From Spirosomataceae bacterium (GTDB lineage Bacteria > Bacteroidota > Bacteroidia > Cytophagales > Spirosomataceae), in assembly GCA_030731175.1 (NCBI GenBank), contig JANQUM010000179.1, positions 1 through 6,612 on the forward strand: DNA of 6,612 nt, given 5' to 3'. Positions 5,620-6,612 of this stretch are shown here, one piece after another. The notes below the pieces were generated by a model. The model was not told the origin of the DNA, ran no database searches, and saw only the letters and a list, made by a program, of their open reading frames with translations. How positions within the stretch are numbered: the first letter of the stretch is position 1; every line of letters starts with the position of its first letter. The translations under genes and the position numbers were made by a program.

Positions 5620-6612
5620 TTATTTCCCTTTATTCATAGGCTGCTCTGCCTTACGCTTCTGAAACTCTAAAAAACGCCCAAGTTCTTCCACCGGGATTCG
5701 TTTTCCAACAATACGCTTTTGTGCATCTAAAACGTAGGTAGTCGGTGTAGAATATACATCGAAGGCGTTTCGAAAATAGTAATTTCCTTTGGCATCCCAA
5801 GCATTTATTAAATCTCCTGTTTTATATTCACTGACAAACTTTTTTATTTTTTCAGGTTCGTAATCTGTACTAATATTGAATATTTGGATTCCTTGATTTT
5901 TATACTCTTCGTAAAATTTCACTAGTTCCGGTGCTGAGTCTTTGCAGTGACCACAGTCCGGGCTGTAAAAAACAACGACAGTGTAATCGCCCTTGCTGTT
6001 TGCCACTTTCCTTTCTTTTCCGTCTAAATCGTAAACCGTCAAGTCAGGAAATACTTTTCCGGTTTGCAAAGGCTTCAAAATACTAACTCGCTCCTGAAAC
6101 TTAGCCCGTTGCGTTGAGTCCAGCCAATCGGCATCTTTTAAATAAAAATTTTCGGCAAGGTGAATAAAAACGGCATCAAGCCCAACAATTTCAGTGGTTT
6201 CGTATTTATTCGTTGTAAACCACAGCACGTAACGATAAACTTCACTATTTTGCTTAGAAAGCGTCAATACTCGGTTACAGTCATTGATAACAGAATCTGC
6301 AACTTGGTAAACCAAGTCTGTGAAGTATTTATCAAGTTTGGTTTGCAAAAATGGGGTGCGGAGCATCCGCTCGTCGCTAAAGTCAAGATTATCGAAAAAA
6401 TGGGCTTTGTAATATCTGAATATATATGTTGAGTCTTTTTTGCCGTTCGGTAGCATCGGAATATCCGCTTCTGTTGGCAAGTCGGGTTCAATGTTTGCGT
6501 TGATTACTTTTGCGGCGAAAGTCCCTTCGTTATCCTGCACAGTTTTTTCCATAAATCCGTTTACTTCTTTTTGCAAACCCTGCATTTTTTGTTGCATCAA
6601 TTGCTTCGAAAC
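5620..6612 (-). CDS. TlpA-like thiol-disulfide redoxin with helical N-terminal domain (5' end outside window)
   Basis: The frame is open to the right edge (330 visible residues), and the TTG or ATG codons near 6600 are internal or at best ambiguous starts, so the gene is cut at its 5' end. Visible residues about 1-180 are alpha-helical, with MLPNGKKDSTYIFRYYKAHFFDNLDFSDERMLRTP-type segments that I recall from the DUF5106 region of Bacteroidota redoxins. From about 185 a thioredoxin/AhpC-TSA fold follows: FPDLTVYDLDGKE, then VVVFYSPDCGHCKDSAPEL with active-site Cys-Gly-His-Cys at visible residues 220-223, and cis-proline at STPTTYVLD (Pro290). Homologues are usually exported and reduce disulfides or act in the envelope stress response; the expected signal peptide or lipobox would lie outside the window. 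Product ends QPMNKGK. A strong terminator lies 34 bases after the stop codon. Confidence 0.93.
   Translation of the reverse strand, partial: VSKQLMQQKMQGLQKEVNGFMEKTVQDNEGTFAAKVINANIEPDLPTEADIPMLPNGKKDSTYIFRYYKAHFFDNLDFSDERMLRTPFLQTKLDKYFTDLVYQVADSVINDCNRVLTLSKQNSEVYRYVLWFTTNKYETTEIVGLDAVFIHLAENFYLKDADWLDSTQRAKFQERVSILKPLQTGKVFPDLTVYDLDGKERKVANSKGDYTVVVFYSPDCGHCKDSAPELVKFYEEYKNQGIQIFNISTDYEPEKIKKFVSEYKTGDLINAWDAKGNYYFRNAFDVYSTPTTYVLDAQKRIVGKRIPVEELGRFLEFQKRKAEQPMNKGK

Noticed and set aside
6160..6432. Plus-strand open frame of 90 codons within the redoxin gene
   Set aside because: It lies antisense to a well-supported DUF5106/redoxin-type coding region and its translation shows no family features.
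1..6612. Mobile element, CRISPR array, toxin-antitoxin pair or defence system
   Set aside because: No transposase, integrase, tandem direct repeats, tRNA-like sequence or paired toxin-antitoxin frames were seen; gene content and composition look uniform and chromosomal.

Overview
The window looks like an ordinary chromosomal stretch from a member of the Bacteroidota, most likely a Cytophagales-type bacterium. The protein families support this: a small single-RRM RNA-binding protein with a glycine-rich tail, a TlpA-like redoxin with a long alpha-helical N-terminal region, and a conserved membrane-anchored hypothetical protein. So does the DNA. It is AT-rich, starts are preceded by A-rich stretches rather than Shine-Dalgarno sequences, and at least one clean TAnnTTTG-type -7 promoter box is present. 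The assignment to order is inference from recalled family resemblance, not from a search.

Layout. At 1-894, two minus-strand genes read out of the left edge: an IscA/HesB-like protein (616-894) and, 62 bases downstream of it, the N-terminal part of a membrane sensor, probably a histidine kinase, with a GTG start at 553. At 971-1920, two plus-strand genes encode small membrane-anchored proteins (a conserved unknown and a YtxH-like protein) and end at a strong hairpin terminator. At 2015-3131, two minus-strand genes follow: an RRM protein with its own promoter, a structured leader and a terminator, and downstream of it an unknown envelope protein. At 3356-5551, a compact plus-strand trio with gaps of 11 and 13 bases encodes an M19 dipeptidase, a lipocalin-like lipoprotein and a SAM-dependent methyltransferase. 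From 5620 to the right edge, a minus-strand thiol-disulfide redoxin gene is cut at its 5' end by the window.

The genes do not form one recognisable pathway, and I see no mobile element, CRISPR array, tRNA, rRNA, toxin-antitoxin pair or defence system. I found no novel multi-gene system. The points most worth a second look are an IscA-like protein lacking the C-terminal Cys-Gly-Cys motif, an inverted repeat followed by a T-run in the leader of the RRM gene, and the terminator squeezed between the RRM gene and the next gene on the same strand.
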